A DNA stretch of 64,000 nt from Chromatiales bacterium (GCA_028284585.1 JANQRK010000104.1:27759-91758); one strand, 5' to 3'; positions 27,864 to 37,776 are shown, counted from the first letter of the stretch. Program-made: numbers and translations. The notes: generated from the sequence alone by a model not told the origin.

Positions 27864-29002
27864 GCGGAAAGCCCGCCGATCAACGCATTGTGATTGTCAC
27901 GGACGGTAAACCTGGGCACGAGAAGCGATCGCTCGCTGTCGCTCGGGCGCTGGGCTCGGCAACGCCTGGCCGCATCCTGCTAAAGTCAGCTGCCAGAGAC
28001 ATCGGGACCTCCGAGCACGGGTTTCGATCGCAACTGCATAAATCGAGGACAATCAGCCGAGAACGGGCCCAAGGCCTGATACTGGAGTACTCGACAGCCG
28101 CAGCAGACCAATTGCAATCCCTGCGCGAGTTCGGTGATGCCAGCTGGGCGATCGCCACGGGTACGCCATCGTGCGCAGTTGCGCACTTGCTGGCCACCGC
28201 CACAGGGGTGCGGACCATGGTAGGTGGTTTGCGCCCAGCGGAAAATCTCGAGCGATTGTTCGATGTGTGCGTGTTTCCGTTTTATCACTTAGCGCTCGGT
28301 CAGCGGCGTGCCAACTTAGTATCGACCATGTTGCCACCGGCGCATCACGAGGCGATTATCGATGGCAACCGCGAGAGTCGCCAGACACAATGGCTACTCG
28401 CGCTGGGTGGGCCGGCAGGAGAATGCGAATGGGAGCTGGCATACGTCGAGGCACAGATAGATGGCTTGATCCAAGCGGCCCTCGAGTCGAACGTACGATT
28501 GCAGATCACACCGAGCCGGCGCACACCAGCGACGCTATTGGACTTGCTTTGCGGGCGTGCCGCCCTGTCGAATGCCGTTTGCATCGCCAAGTCTGACGAA
28601 CGCTTCGAGAATTTGCTGGAATGCGCAAGCAAATGTTTCATCACTGAAGACAGCGAGTCGATGCTCGCAGAGGCGATCAACGCCGGGCACCATCCTGGGG
28701 TATTGGCAACTCACTCCGATTGCGAGGACCTCTCGATCACAGTGCGCCGTTGGCTGGAAGATCTGCGCTTGCGGGCAGGGCGACGTAACATCGGCTATGC
28801 ATTGCGGTTCGTTGAGCGGCGCGGCTTGAGCACATACCTACGCGATCCGCTCGCGATTCGGTCTTTTTGCACGGTACGGCATGTACGCAAACGACCAAAT
28901 GCATTTTATGACGAGCTCTGTGACCAACTGGCGAGGCACTTGAGAACACGTTTTCCAACGGAAGAGATGTCGATGGTGTCGTCTAGCGGGGGATGGCGAT
29001 GA
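27860..29002 (+). CDS. ELM1-family GT-B-like protein
   Basis: Belongs to the family annotated as mitochondrial fission ELM1, bacterial proteins with a GT-B glycosyltransferase-like fold. The start at 27860 gives MSGKPADQRIVIVTDGKPGH, with the family's DGKPGH box, and 380 residues. Other blocks are GTPSCAVAHLLATATG, LLALGGPAGECEWE and LQITPSRRTP. Bacterial members commonly sit in LPS or capsule loci. It overlaps the 2OG oxygenase-like gene downstream. A second member lies at 42332-43381. Confidence 0.8.
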   Translation: MSGKPADQRIVIVTDGKPGHEKRSLAVARALGSATPGRILLKSAARDIGTSEHGFRSQLHKSRTISRERAQGLILEYSTAAADQLQSLREFGDASWAIATGTPSCAVAHLLATATGVRTMVGGLRPAENLERLFDVCVFPFYHLALGQRRANLVSTMLPPAHHEAIIDGNRESRQTQWLLALGGPAGECEWELAYVEAQIDGLIQAALESNVRLQITPSRRTPATLLDLLCGRAALSNAVCIAKSDERFENLLECASKCFITEDSESMLAEAINAGHHPGVLATHSDCEDLSITVRRWLEDLRLRAGRRNIGYALRFVERRGLSTYLRDPLAIRSFCTVRHVRKRPNAFYDELCDQLARHLRTRFPTEEMSMVSSSGGWR

Positions 29003-29796
29003 CCACATTGTTGAACCTTGACGCACTCGCTGCGCTCGACTATGCGGGCCTGCGTCACCGAAAACCTTTCCCCTGGGTAACCTTCAACGGCCTCATCAAC
29101 GCCGAGAGCCATGCCCAATTGTCGCGCGAGTTTCCGGCGCGCAAGCACTTCGAACGCCAGGAAGGTGGTCGACGTAGGCATGGGCAGCGTCCGCACGATC
29201 GCTACTATCTAGAACTCACCGATGATGCCAGCATCGACGACACAGCGCGCGAACCCGGTTTCATCAGTGAGCTCGATATAGCTCCGAGTTGGCAGATTTT
29301 CATGCGTACGCTGAGGGAAGGTCCCTATATGAGGGAAGCCTGCCGCGTACTCGATTTGCGCGAGGCCCGTTTGGTATTCGCTTGGCACATTGCCGTTGCC
29401 GGGGACGAGGTTTCACCACATCGAGATCTCCGCAGGAAACTGGCGACGCATCTCTTCTATTTTAACGAGATACCACCATGGACATCCGGATGTGGGGGAG
29501 AAACCCTGCTGCTTGGCGAAAAGAAAACACTCACCATGCGCCCTGAGTTCGAAGACTTCGATCACCACACGGCAATCTCTGTTTTGGGGAACCGCAGCGT
29601 CTTGTTTCGTAATTCATCACGTGCATGGCATGGGGTTCGCCCGTTGCGGCTCGCGCCAGGCGCCGAACGGCGCCTCTTCAGCATCGTGTTCGAGGCGACC
29701 GCAAGCCTCGTGCCTCACCTGCTGGATCGGGTCGAGAAGATTGCGGCGCGGCCATATGAGCTATTGTTCGCCCCCAGAACACAAACTCGGGAATAA
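28993..29796 (+). CDS. 2OG-Fe(II) oxygenase-like protein
   Basis: A 267-residue protein with the facial triad of Fe(II)/2-oxoglutarate enzymes: H-x-D in EVSPHRDLRRK, a distal His in AWHGVRPL, and a downstream Arg (RRLFSIVF) suited to binding 2-oxoglutarate. The ATG at 28993 is followed by another at 28999, which overlaps the TGA of the ELM1 gene as ATGA; either may be used. In glycan clusters such enzymes hydroxylate sugars, lipids or peptides, but the substrate here is unknown. Confidence 0.7.
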   Translation: MAMTTLLNLDALAALDYAGLRHRKPFPWVTFNGLINAESHAQLSREFPARKHFERQEGGRRRHGQRPHDRYYLELTDDASIDDTAREPGFISELDIAPSWQIFMRTLREGPYMREACRVLDLREARLVFAWHIAVAGDEVSPHRDLRRKLATHLFYFNEIPPWTSGCGGETLLLGEKKTLTMRPEFEDFDHHTAISVLGNRSVLFRNSSRAWHGVRPLRLAPGAERRLFSIVFEATASLVPHLLDRVEKIAARPYELLFAPRTQTRE

Positions 29797-29817
29797 GTTG
29801 AGGCCTTTCGCCCTAGT

Positions 29818-31026
29818 CTATTTTGCAAGCAATGCCTCGACGATCGCGATAATGCGATCAGTAGCGGCGCCGTCATTTGGTATTCCGGTGCTCGCCTGCA
29901 GCCGATGGCGCGCCGAGATTGTCCCCGACAAGGCCTCACGCACCCGGGTTTGCAGTTCTCCAGCCGTCGCAGCATGTTCGGATAGCGTATTCAGCAGATC
30001 GTAGCAAGCCGCTTCGAGTGAGACATCGTCACGGCCGAGAGCTGGCAGGGCGGTATCGAGGTATTGGATGACCGGTTTACCCAGCATCGCGGCAACAATG
30101 CCGCGACTCGAGACGTCCGTCACCACGACATCGGCCAGTGTTAGCGCGGGTACGTCGTCGAGATCGATATCGAGCTGAATGCGATCACTTAGCCAGGGGC
30201 GCACTGTGGCCAGCCAGTCGCGACCGAGATTCGCGGCCCGATTGTACGAGTGTGCGTGCAATTTCAGGATCACTTGCAGGCCGAGCGCGACCAATGCCTC
30301 TAACGCCTGACGTATCGAGTGGACATGGCCCTCGTTCGCACATGTAAGGCGAGTCCAGTGCGGCGCATAAAGCACTAACCTCTGGTCGCTCTTAAGGCCA
30401 AGTTTTTCGAGATAATCCCTAACATCGGCTCTCGCTGCGGGCAATCGATCGAAGATCACGCTGCCCGGGGCGTGAATAGTCGTTTTCGAGCCGGGAGGGC
30501 GCCGCCCTTCAAGTGTCTCCCGATCGAGATCGCTCGCCGCCATCACATGATCGAAATCGTAAGCATGGCGGCGGTAGAATGCCCTTTCGGTGTAGCGCTT
30601 CGGCGTACCCATACCATGGTAGAGCAGCACGTTCAAACCGCTGCGCGGCAGCAGTCTCGCGAAGGTGTCTGGGTACAGGACAAGATCGAACGACGCCCAA
30701 TAACGTTGCGCAACCGAAAGCATCTGCGAGGTCTCGAGTCCCAGGTCGCTCGCAATGTAATCAGCAACTGCGGCCCGTTCGCCTGCACTAAAGTGTGGGT
30801 GCGATAAGAAGAGGAGTTCGAACTCGATGTCATCGCGTTTGGCCAGGCGCCGTAATAAGGTCTGAAAAAAGTTGGCGTGATGACGGCTATAACATTGGAA
30901 ACCGATACGGGGACGCGCGCCTCGCACTACTCTGACGCCACGGCCCGCTATCAAACCCGTGAACAGATCGATCTGCTGGCGGGTAGCGCGGGCGGCAGTC
31001 GTGATCTGATAAAGTGCCTTACGCAT
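29818..31026 (-). CDS. CDP-glycerol glycerophosphotransferase-like GT-B protein
   Basis: A 402-residue protein whose C-terminal half resembles the CDP-glycerol:glycerophosphate transferase family (TagB/TagF type). The motifs are LLYHGMGTPKRY, VLYAPHWTR, VILKLHAHSYN and LADVVVTDVSSRGIVAAM. These enzymes transfer polyol-phosphates to teichoic-acid-like or capsule chains. The gene is divergent from the Kdo-transferase-like fusion gene. Confidence 0.75.
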   Translation of the reverse strand: MRKALYQITTAARATRQQIDLFTGLIAGRGVRVVRGARPRIGFQCYSRHHANFFQTLLRRLAKRDDIEFELLFLSHPHFSAGERAAVADYIASDLGLETSQMLSVAQRYWASFDLVLYPDTFARLLPRSGLNVLLYHGMGTPKRYTERAFYRRHAYDFDHVMAASDLDRETLEGRRPPGSKTTIHAPGSVIFDRLPAARADVRDYLEKLGLKSDQRLVLYAPHWTRLTCANEGHVHSIRQALEALVALGLQVILKLHAHSYNRAANLGRDWLATVRPWLSDRIQLDIDLDDVPALTLADVVVTDVSSRGIVAAMLGKPVIQYLDTALPALGRDDVSLEAACYDLLNTLSEHAATAGELQTRVREALSGTISARHRLQASTGIPNDGAATDRIIAIVEALLAK

Positions 31027-31106
31027 CGAGAAGGCCAGCGAATTTCATTGCGCAGTGTGTCGTCGTCCATTTCGTTGCCAACGGCGATCCTGTGACAGCG
31101 GTCCGG

Positions 31107-33014
31107 ATGCCGTTTATACAACGGGTCAGGTATGGGCTACTTGGCTTAGGACTGCAGCTGCCGCGACTTGTCCGCAGTATCTGGGTTCACGGCCCCGACG
31201 TCGATAGTTTTCGCGCTGCCGAGGCGCTGATCAACGCGTTGCGACAACGCTGCCGCGACCATCGAATCGTTCTCACAATAGAGGGCCACAATCAGTACCT
31301 GGCTTTGATCCGGGCGTTTCCAAACGACTTCGTCGTACCCACCTCGGCCACCCGTGACCGGCGCTTCAAGCGCTTCCTTAGGCACATCGCGCCGCGCATA
31401 AGGATCGTTCTCGGGCGCGAAGATGGCATCGAGACCGGTTTGCCGCTCCGGGTGGCCGCGGCCCACCTGCCCTGTGCCATCGTAAACGCAGAGGCAGCCA
31501 GCGCCGCTGGTTCGCAACACTGCAACGACTATGCCTTGTGCGTATTGCGAACCGATAGCGGCCCACAACCGCTTGTCCCCCATCGCACCCCTGGGCTTGC
31601 TGTCGAGGTCGGCGGGATCCTGGATTTCGATATCCCCATGAGCGTGCCTCCTACACGGGAGCCGACCCCAGTGCAGCGCAAGGATAATCGCTATGTACTT
31701 TTCGCGGCTGGTATCGCCGACGGTGAAGCGGCGGCGGCCATGCGGAGCCTCAACGAGATTCGTACGCTGCGCCCGAACGCTCTATTGCTGCTGTCTCCGG
31801 CAGACGGCAGCGATGGATCGACACTTGAAACCAGGCTCTCGGCGCACGGTTACACCTGCGAGCATTATCCTGAAGGGCTTCGAACGGCGGATATCGTCAT
31901 GCTCGATCCCGATCGAGATCGGCCCTGGCTGATGACGATGGCGGATCTGGTCATCTTGGGCGGCGGATTTCTCGGTACGGGTGTTCCAGTAAACCCGGCA
32001 CGAGCGATCGCCACGGGCAAGCCCACCCTAGTGGGTCGATTCGCGTCGGAACGCGACCACCTGACGGCCGCGGCGTTGCATGCGGGGGTTGCCAAAGCGG
32101 TTGCAATAGCAGATCTTCCAGCAGCTACCCGCGCTGCGGTCGGTGATGGCGACGATGCACTCGGGCGCTACCAACGCGCTGCGCGGCTGCTGCAGAGACA
32201 CGCCGGTGCGACAGACCACACGCTCAGGGCACTGGACAGCCTGTTGCCGCCACCCTGTGCGACAACTCGTGGTAACGAGGGCTGGTGGCTGTACGGCCCC
32301 GTACCGCGCTTCAGTCGCACAATGATCGGCCGCGGATTGGCGAGGCTGTTATCGCGCACCCGCCTTTCCGACCTTTCTCGGCTGCGCGACCACCTCGGCC
32401 ACCCGCGCAGCATTCTATGCCTCGGTAACGGCCCAAGTTCCGAAGACCCCGCACTCAAAGATATTGCCTACGACTGCCTGATTCGCGCCAACGCGCGTTG
32501 GCGGCACCGTGGGCTATTTGATCATCCGGATCTCATCGTGGTCGGCGATTTCGACACCTTGGCGCATCTGCCCGGCCAGGTATTCGTCTATCGTGACCGT
32601 GCCTGCGAGATCGCCGCTGTGCTGCGCGGGATTTTGCATTTTGGACGGGTTTCCCGGCATGGGATCGCGCTCGACGACTTGCCAACCTGCCTCCGCGGAA
32701 TGACCCTCGACGGCATTCCCAGCAGCGGCGCCTTGATGGTCGCACTGGCAAGCGCACTGCAACCCGAGCGACTGACTATCGCTGGTATCGACCTGTTCAG
32801 TGACCAAAGGGGACGTTACCCAGGCGACCCCGTGGGCGTAAATGCCTATGCGCAGGCGCACAGTCGCGAGGTCGATCTCGCCGTGATCAAGTGTGCACTC
32901 AACGGCTTCAGCGGTGAGTTGGTCATCGTGGGTGACGTGCTGCGACATGTGCTCGACGGAGAATCCATCGATCCGCCGGATCAGACATCCCCGGCAAGGC
33001 CCGCGGCAATTTAA
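31107..33014 (+). CDS. Fused Kdo-transferase-like and sialyltransferase-like protein
   Basis: A product of about 635 residues with two unrelated halves. Residues 1-400 resemble WaaA/KdtA (GT30): LVRSIWVHGPDVDSFRAAEA, then MTMADLVILGGGFLGTGVP with NPARAIATGKPTLVG, the donor-site segment. Residues about 430-620 resemble GT42/GT29-type sialyltransferases and WaaZ-like Kdo transferases: ILCLGNGPSSEDP, DCLIRANARW, DLIVVGDFDT, GIPSSGALMVALASAL and LTIAGIDLFSD. Both relatives use CMP-activated ulosonic acids, so a CMP-Kdo- or CMP-sialate-type donor is inferred. The ATG at 31107 is preferred, since the earlier GTG at 31014 would overlap the start of the divergent gene. Confidence 0.65.
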   Translation: MPFIQRVRYGLLGLGLQLPRLVRSIWVHGPDVDSFRAAEALINALRQRCRDHRIVLTIEGHNQYLALIRAFPNDFVVPTSATRDRRFKRFLRHIAPRIRIVLGREDGIETGLPLRVAAAHLPCAIVNAEAASAAGSQHCNDYALCVLRTDSGPQPLVPHRTPGLAVEVGGILDFDIPMSVPPTREPTPVQRKDNRYVLFAAGIADGEAAAAMRSLNEIRTLRPNALLLLSPADGSDGSTLETRLSAHGYTCEHYPEGLRTADIVMLDPDRDRPWLMTMADLVILGGGFLGTGVPVNPARAIATGKPTLVGRFASERDHLTAAALHAGVAKAVAIADLPAATRAAVGDGDDALGRYQRAARLLQRHAGATDHTLRALDSLLPPPCATTRGNEGWWLYGPVPRFSRTMIGRGLARLLSRTRLSDLSRLRDHLGHPRSILCLGNGPSSEDPALKDIAYDCLIRANARWRHRGLFDHPDLIVVGDFDTLAHLPGQVFVYRDRACEIAAVLRGILHFGRVSRHGIALDDLPTCLRGMTLDGIPSSGALMVALASALQPERLTIAGIDLFSDQRGRYPGDPVGVNAYAQAHSREVDLAVIKCALNGFSGELVIVGDVLRHVLDGESIDPPDQTSPARPAAI

Positions 33015-33024
33015 GCCTACCCCT

Positions 33025-34137
33025 ATGGCCCTTGTCTTGCACGTCCTGCCACAAATGACAATGGGCGGCATGGAGCGCGCTGTCCTCGAGATCGCTACGG
33101 CGCTCGAACGCCGCGGTGCCGCCTCGCTCGTTGTCTCCGGCGGTGGCCCTTGGGTGACGAGGTTGCAATCGCTCGGCATAAGACACATCGAGATGCCGCT
33201 CAACAAGGCCCATGCAGCGCGCGCCTGCGTACGCAAGCTGGCCACACTGATCGAAACCGAGCGGCCGCGCATCGTGCATGCCCGTTCACGCAATGCAATC
33301 GATACCGCAGCTTGCGCAACAGCGGCAGTCACAATGCAGGCACGACCGAAGCTGGTTGTCACAGTACATTCCTATGACGATGCGCTCTTAGCCGCCAATG
33401 GTCTGCTGCGGGCCGATCGGGTCATCGCCGTATCCCGCGCCTTGTCGGCGCACCTCAGATCACACCATCCGGTGCTTGGGTCGCGACTGCGGACTATCGC
33501 GCGTGGCGTCGACCTCCGGCACTTTCATCGCGACTACCACCCTTCGGACCAATGGTCACGGGACATAGAACATCGCCATCCCGAACTCGCGAACAAGACC
33601 CTGGTCACCATGGTTGCACGCTTCAGTCGCTGGAAGGGCCAGCATCGCCTCCTGGCGTTGCTCGATCGCCTCGCACAAGCTGAGCCGACAATCCATGGAT
33701 TGCTTGTCGGCCCTGCGCCAAATCGCCGCAATCGCGTGTATCGATGGCGCTTGGTATGGCAGGCGCACTGGCGCGGTGTGCACAACGTCACCTTTATGGA
33801 ACCACAGGACGACATCCGCAACCTGTATGCGATCTCACGCATAATCGTGTCGCTCTCTAGCAATCCACCCGAGACCTACGGACGTACCTTAATGGAGGCG
33901 CTGGCCTGTGGCGTACCCATTATCGGTTACCAGCACGGCGGTGCGGCAGAGGCGGCACTGAAGCTGTTTCCAGAAGGGGCAGTCACACCGAACGCGGACC
34001 ATGAAGTTTGCGATCGTATCCTGGCGTTTCTCAGGAAGCCGCCAGACATCCCTCCAGTGCCGTCCGATTTCGGAGTCGATACGATGACCGCCGCTGTTCT
34101 CGATCTGTATCGCGAACTCGGCGTCGATTCAAAATAG
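33025..34137 (+). CDS. GT4 family glycosyltransferase
   Basis: A 370-residue GT-B retaining glycosyltransferase. The start at 33025 gives MALVLHVLPQMTMGGMERAV, the classic glycine-rich acceptor loop. The donor half has TMVARFSRWKGQHRLL, VTFMEPQDDIRNLYAIS and PETYGRTLMEALACGVPII, with the E-x7-E motif. It follows the fusion gene by 10 bp and is probably co-transcribed. Its 3' end overlaps the convergent oxygenase gene by nine bases. Confidence 0.9.
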   Translation: MALVLHVLPQMTMGGMERAVLEIATALERRGAASLVVSGGGPWVTRLQSLGIRHIEMPLNKAHAARACVRKLATLIETERPRIVHARSRNAIDTAACATAAVTMQARPKLVVTVHSYDDALLAANGLLRADRVIAVSRALSAHLRSHHPVLGSRLRTIARGVDLRHFHRDYHPSDQWSRDIEHRHPELANKTLVTMVARFSRWKGQHRLLALLDRLAQAEPTIHGLLVGPAPNRRNRVYRWRLVWQAHWRGVHNVTFMEPQDDIRNLYAISRIIVSLSSNPPETYGRTLMEALACGVPIIGYQHGGAAEAALKLFPEGAVTPNADHEVCDRILAFLRKPPDIPPVPSDFGVDTMTAAVLDLYRELGVDSK

Positions 34138-34950
34138 CGGCCGCGGCAGCTCCAACACGAAGTTTACGAAGCGGCGCGGTAGCGGCGAGGGAGCGCGCGG
34201 CGATACGTCGTGCACGGACCACGGGGTATTCAGCAGGAACACCGCCGTGTTGGGCTGATAGCGAACGCGCCGCGCCTCCTCGATTGCCCGCCGGCTCGGC
34301 CATTTGGTATCCCGCGGCCGCGCTGCACGAATTCGTCGGTGGATGATGAGATCGCCTCCCGCGGTATCGCCCGGCTCGGCAAAGTACAGCATGCCAGAGA
34401 TGAGTTTCTCGGGATTGTCGGTATGCGGCTTGGTGACCGAAGTGCGACGTCTGGCTGGCGTGTTCAACGCCAAGATGGCATCGATCATCAGGTCGGCATC
34501 GACATCGGTATACCGGCGGCCGACGCGCAGGTCGTCGACTGCTACCTCGGGAAATATGCGTCGGATCTCCGCCGCAAAGGCGTCGAGCAAGGTCTGGGCA
34601 AACACCGACGTGCAGCAGGAGGCCAAAAAAGCTCGCCAAACGGCGGGCACCACGGGCGCGTCTGCCACGATCGCGTAGGGCAGACTGAGCCGCTGATTAC
34701 TGCCGTCTACCCGACGCCGCCAGCGCGCATACTCGGGTCGTTCGGGGTGGTCGCGGACGGCATCCGTCAACACCTCGCGGAATTGGTCACGGCTCGGGAA
34801 ACTGTTCGCGAGCGCCGCATATCGCGCCGCAGGAAGCGCATCGCGGATAACCAGCAATGGGTAGGGTTCGGTGAACCATTCGCTCGGGCCACCATCCTGA
34901 AATACACGCACCGAGGCAGCGGCGATATCCCCCCTTGCTGGCCGGCCCAC
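34129..34950 (-). CDS. 2OG-Fe(II) oxygenase-like protein
   Basis: A 273-residue protein with TKPHTDNPEKLISGMLYFAE (the H-x-D of the iron triad) and the cupin-like strand AGGDLIIHRR. A distal VHDV with a basic tail (PRRFVNFVLEL) completes the triad and the cosubstrate Arg. It is only distantly similar to the other oxygenase-like protein in the cluster (28993-29796). It is likely to modify a sugar, lipid or surface peptide, but the substrate is unknown. Confidence 0.7.
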   Translation of the reverse strand: MGRPARGDIAAASVRVFQDGGPSEWFTEPYPLLVIRDALPAARYAALANSFPSRDQFREVLTDAVRDHPERPEYARWRRRVDGSNQRLSLPYAIVADAPVVPAVWRAFLASCCTSVFAQTLLDAFAAEIRRIFPEVAVDDLRVGRRYTDVDADLMIDAILALNTPARRRTSVTKPHTDNPEKLISGMLYFAEPGDTAGGDLIIHRRIRAARPRDTKWPSRRAIEEARRVRYQPNTAVFLLNTPWSVHDVSPRAPSPLPRRFVNFVLELPRPLF

Positions 34951-34971
34951 TTGCCATACAGCCCCTGGGGC

Positions 34972-35700
34972 TCAGCGATGCCGGTAGCGCCGCGCGAAAC
35001 CCACTGCGACCACCCCGACACCCAGCAACGCGAGCGTTATCGGCTGGGGGACCGCGACATGGAAATCCAGGGTAACGCTACGAAGACTAACAGGCGCGCC
35101 AAGGTCCTCGTCTACAAAGCTGAAGATGGTCAGGCCCCAGGTGCCGGCCAAAGGTACACCATTGAAGCGATCCAGAGTCGTTGGAAACCCTAACCCGACA
35201 TCGAGGCTGCTCGGGTCGATCGATCTAAAGGTGCCCGATGCCGGCGGGCCCTCGTCTACGCGCGTCGCAGCCGATTCATCGAAGGTGATGATGCCATCGA
35301 ACGAGACCCCTGCAGCGTCGGGCCACACCTCGAGTGGGTCACCCATGGAATCTGAGAAAAGGCCGAATAACGCGGGCACGGCAAAACCATCATCTGGCGA
35401 AGGCGGGTCCAATTTGCCAAAAAATATCACCAACTGCCCAGCGTCGATCGCCGGAAAATCCCATGCAAAATCGATAGTGACGTTGACGTCCTTGATCGTG
35501 CCCGGCGCAGCAATCTCAAATTCACGGAACAGAACTTCATCGGTCCCGGGCGTGTCGTCGCTCACCGAAATCAACAGTGCCGCTGCCGAATTCGAGATGA
35601 GGAAAAACGCCGTTGCAATGGCGAACTTGATCAATCTGTGGTGCCCGTTGGTTCTGTGGCGCCCGCTGGTTGGCTGCCTTTTGTCGTGTATTGTTTTCAT
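34972..35700 (-). CDS. PEP-CTERM exported protein (PQP variant)
   Basis: A 242-residue secreted protein. The signal peptide is at about 22-42 (IKFAIATAFFLISNSAAA), after an unusually long basic N-terminus. The C-terminus VPQPITLALLGVGVVAVGFA followed by RRYRHR is a PEP-CTERM sorting signal with Gln in place of Glu. The body has segments like a proprotein-convertase P domain (LAGTWGLTIFSFVDEDLGAP then LRSVTLDF). PEP-CTERM proteins are processed by exosortase and travel with exopolysaccharide genes; no exosortase gene lies in this window. Confidence 0.8.
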   Translation of the reverse strand: MKTIHDKRQPTSGRHRTNGHHRLIKFAIATAFFLISNSAAALLISVSDDTPGTDEVLFREFEIAAPGTIKDVNVTIDFAWDFPAIDAGQLVIFFGKLDPPSPDDGFAVPALFGLFSDSMGDPLEVWPDAAGVSFDGIITFDESAATRVDEGPPASGTFRSIDPSSLDVGLGFPTTLDRFNGVPLAGTWGLTIFSFVDEDLGAPVSLRSVTLDFHVAVPQPITLALLGVGVVAVGFARRYRHR

Positions 35701-35973
35701 GACCCGTGCCCCCTCCGCACCATGTCAACGCCAGCGTTTTGCGCGACGGCGTCGCAGATAGTATTCTTAATAGTGCATGGGCGGCATCCCTCGCGGCCCG
35801 ACGGTCGCGGCACATTCTCGTGTCGCAAACTGTCAGACCGTGGCCTATAGTCGCGTTTCGAGAGGATTCCCGGGACTCCGACCCATGGCCTGACCGTACA
35901 CCAAGCATTAGGCATCCTGCAATCGCCTGCCAAGCGACACAGGAAAATTAACCTGGCCCTGTGAGCCAAAGAA

Positions 35974-37776
35974 TTGCGTTGCGTGCGCTCGGTACCCGTC
36001 GCCATCGTAATCGTGGCCATCGTCACTATGGCCACCTACTGGAACAGTATTGACGTACCGTTCCAGTTTGATGACAACGCGGCGATCGTCGACAACCCGG
36101 CGATCCGCCATCTGGAGGACCCGCTTCGGGTGCTGACCTATGGCGAACCAGCGCGCCCCCTGCTGAATCTGTCGTTCGCCCTGAATTACCGCCTCAACGG
36201 CCTGGATCCGCGCGGCTATCACGCCGTGAATCTCGCCTTACACATCGCCAACGCCGCGCTACTGGTCGTGCTGGTCTGCTTGCTCGCGCGCCGCCACCTG
36301 GCACCCGATGGTCGCGACAATGAGGCTGCCACATTCGCCTTGATCGCCGGTTTGTTGTTTGCCGTTCATCCAGTAAACACCGAGTCGGTCACCTATATCT
36401 GGGGCCGCTCGGGGGTGCTGTGTGCGTTATTCTACCTCACAGCATTGATCCTGTTCGTTGCAGCACATCCGCAAAATAGGCCGGCGCGTGCGGGATTGTA
36501 TTGGGCGTCGCTTGGTTGCTTCGTCGCCGCACTCGCGTCCAAGGCCACTGCCCTTTCCCTGCCGCTGCTGCTGCTCGTGATCGACTATCTGTTCTTGAGC
36601 CGCGGCAGCACCCGCGCGGTAGCGCGCTCGTGGGTGGGGCGGCATGCGCCCTTTGTCATCGTGGCACTGGTACGCTGCGCGTTCGAACTGCGCGACCACA
36701 TTGCCTCACTGACCGGCCTGCAACCGGCATCGGGCAATGAACCCTTGCTGAAACTCTACGATTCGTGGCCGGAAGGCTTGGATTTACTGACCAATCTGTG
36801 GACGCAGATCGGGGTCTTCACCCGCGCGCTGGGCACTTTGTTCTACCCTCTCAATTTAAATGTCGATCACGACGTCGTCGTGTCGAGGAGCTGGCAAGAG
36901 CCCACGGTGATAGCGGGCAGCGCATTGCTCGTTGCGTGGCTCGGGGGTGCGGTATGGCTGCGCCGGCGGGAGCCCTGGCTGGCGTTCGCGATGGCCTGGA
37001 TTGTTGTCAGCTTGGTGTTTTTCTTCGCGGTACCGCTGCGCGACGCGTTCGTCGAACGCCGCATGTACCTACCAAGTGCCGGCTTTGCGATCGGCGCGGT
37101 CGTTGCACTGATCTGGGCGAGCGATCGCATTGCCGTCCGGTTCAATCGTCCGTGGTCCGCGCCCATCGCGCTGCTGCTCGGATGCGTCATCGTCATCGGG
37201 GCAACATCGACGACCATCGCACGCAATCGCATATGGATGGAGCCGGCGTGGTTATGGCAAGACGCCAGCACAAAGTCGCCCCACAAAGTACGACCACTGA
37301 TCAATTTGTCCGTCGTCCAACTCAGAAACCACCAGTACCGCGACGCACTCGCCATCGCGGACAAGGCGATTGCACTGGCACCGGGATCCGGGCCCGCGCA
37401 CCTCAATCGAGTCGACGCGTATCGCGGCCTGGGCGCGCATGATGCGGCGGCATCTGCCTACGTCCAAGCCTTGCAGGCCCACCCCGCGCATGCCACTGCC
37501 TGGCTGTTCAAACATTTCGCATATCTCGGGCCGGCGAGACCTAAGCTTCGGTCTGCCATCGAAGACATGGTGGCCCGCTTCCCTGAACTCGATGCCGAAG
37601 TCGGCATTGCGCTTGGTTTGATTGCAGTTCAGTTCATGGACGACAAGCCCTCGGGGCTGCGCTTGCTCTGTGCCAGCCTCGCTCGGCTGCAAGACAAGGC
37701 TGTGCTCGACTACTATCATCGCCGGCCACTACGCGAGTTGGTCGCCAAGCTGAGATCCGCCCGCATGGGGCAATAA
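35974..37776 (+). CDS. TMTC-like multi-pass membrane protein with TPR repeats
   Basis: A 600-residue membrane protein with an N-terminal helix, then DVPFQFDDNAAIVDNP, the acidic loop typical of GT-C transferases, and PARPLLNLSFALNYRLNG with YHAVNLALH. About nine or ten further helices run to residue 400, and TPR-like helices follow (about 440-520). This is the layout of TMTC-type O-mannosyltransferases and bacterial relatives, which glycosylate proteins using a lipid-linked sugar. The start used is a TTG; no strong ribosome-binding site is seen, and a GTG three codons later is an alternative. Confidence 0.75.
   Translation: MRCVRSVPVAIVIVAIVTMATYWNSIDVPFQFDDNAAIVDNPAIRHLEDPLRVLTYGEPARPLLNLSFALNYRLNGLDPRGYHAVNLALHIANAALLVVLVCLLARRHLAPDGRDNEAATFALIAGLLFAVHPVNTESVTYIWGRSGVLCALFYLTALILFVAAHPQNRPARAGLYWASLGCFVAALASKATALSLPLLLLVIDYLFLSRGSTRAVARSWVGRHAPFVIVALVRCAFELRDHIASLTGLQPASGNEPLLKLYDSWPEGLDLLTNLWTQIGVFTRALGTLFYPLNLNVDHDVVVSRSWQEPTVIAGSALLVAWLGGAVWLRRREPWLAFAMAWIVVSLVFFFAVPLRDAFVERRMYLPSAGFAIGAVVALIWASDRIAVRFNRPWSAPIALLLGCVIVIGATSTTIARNRIWMEPAWLWQDASTKSPHKVRPLINLSVVQLRNHQYRDALAIADKAIALAPGSGPAHLNRVDAYRGLGAHDAAASAYVQALQAHPAHATAWLFKHFAYLGPARPKLRSAIEDMVARFPELDAEVGIALGLIAVQFMDDKPSGLRLLCASLARLQDKAVLDYYHRRPLRELVAKLRSARMGQ

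Noticed and set aside
31014..31106. Upstream GTG start for the Kdo/sialyltransferase-like fusion
   Set aside because: It would overlap the start of the divergent CDP-glycerol-transferase-like gene, and the extra 31 residues look unlike either family.
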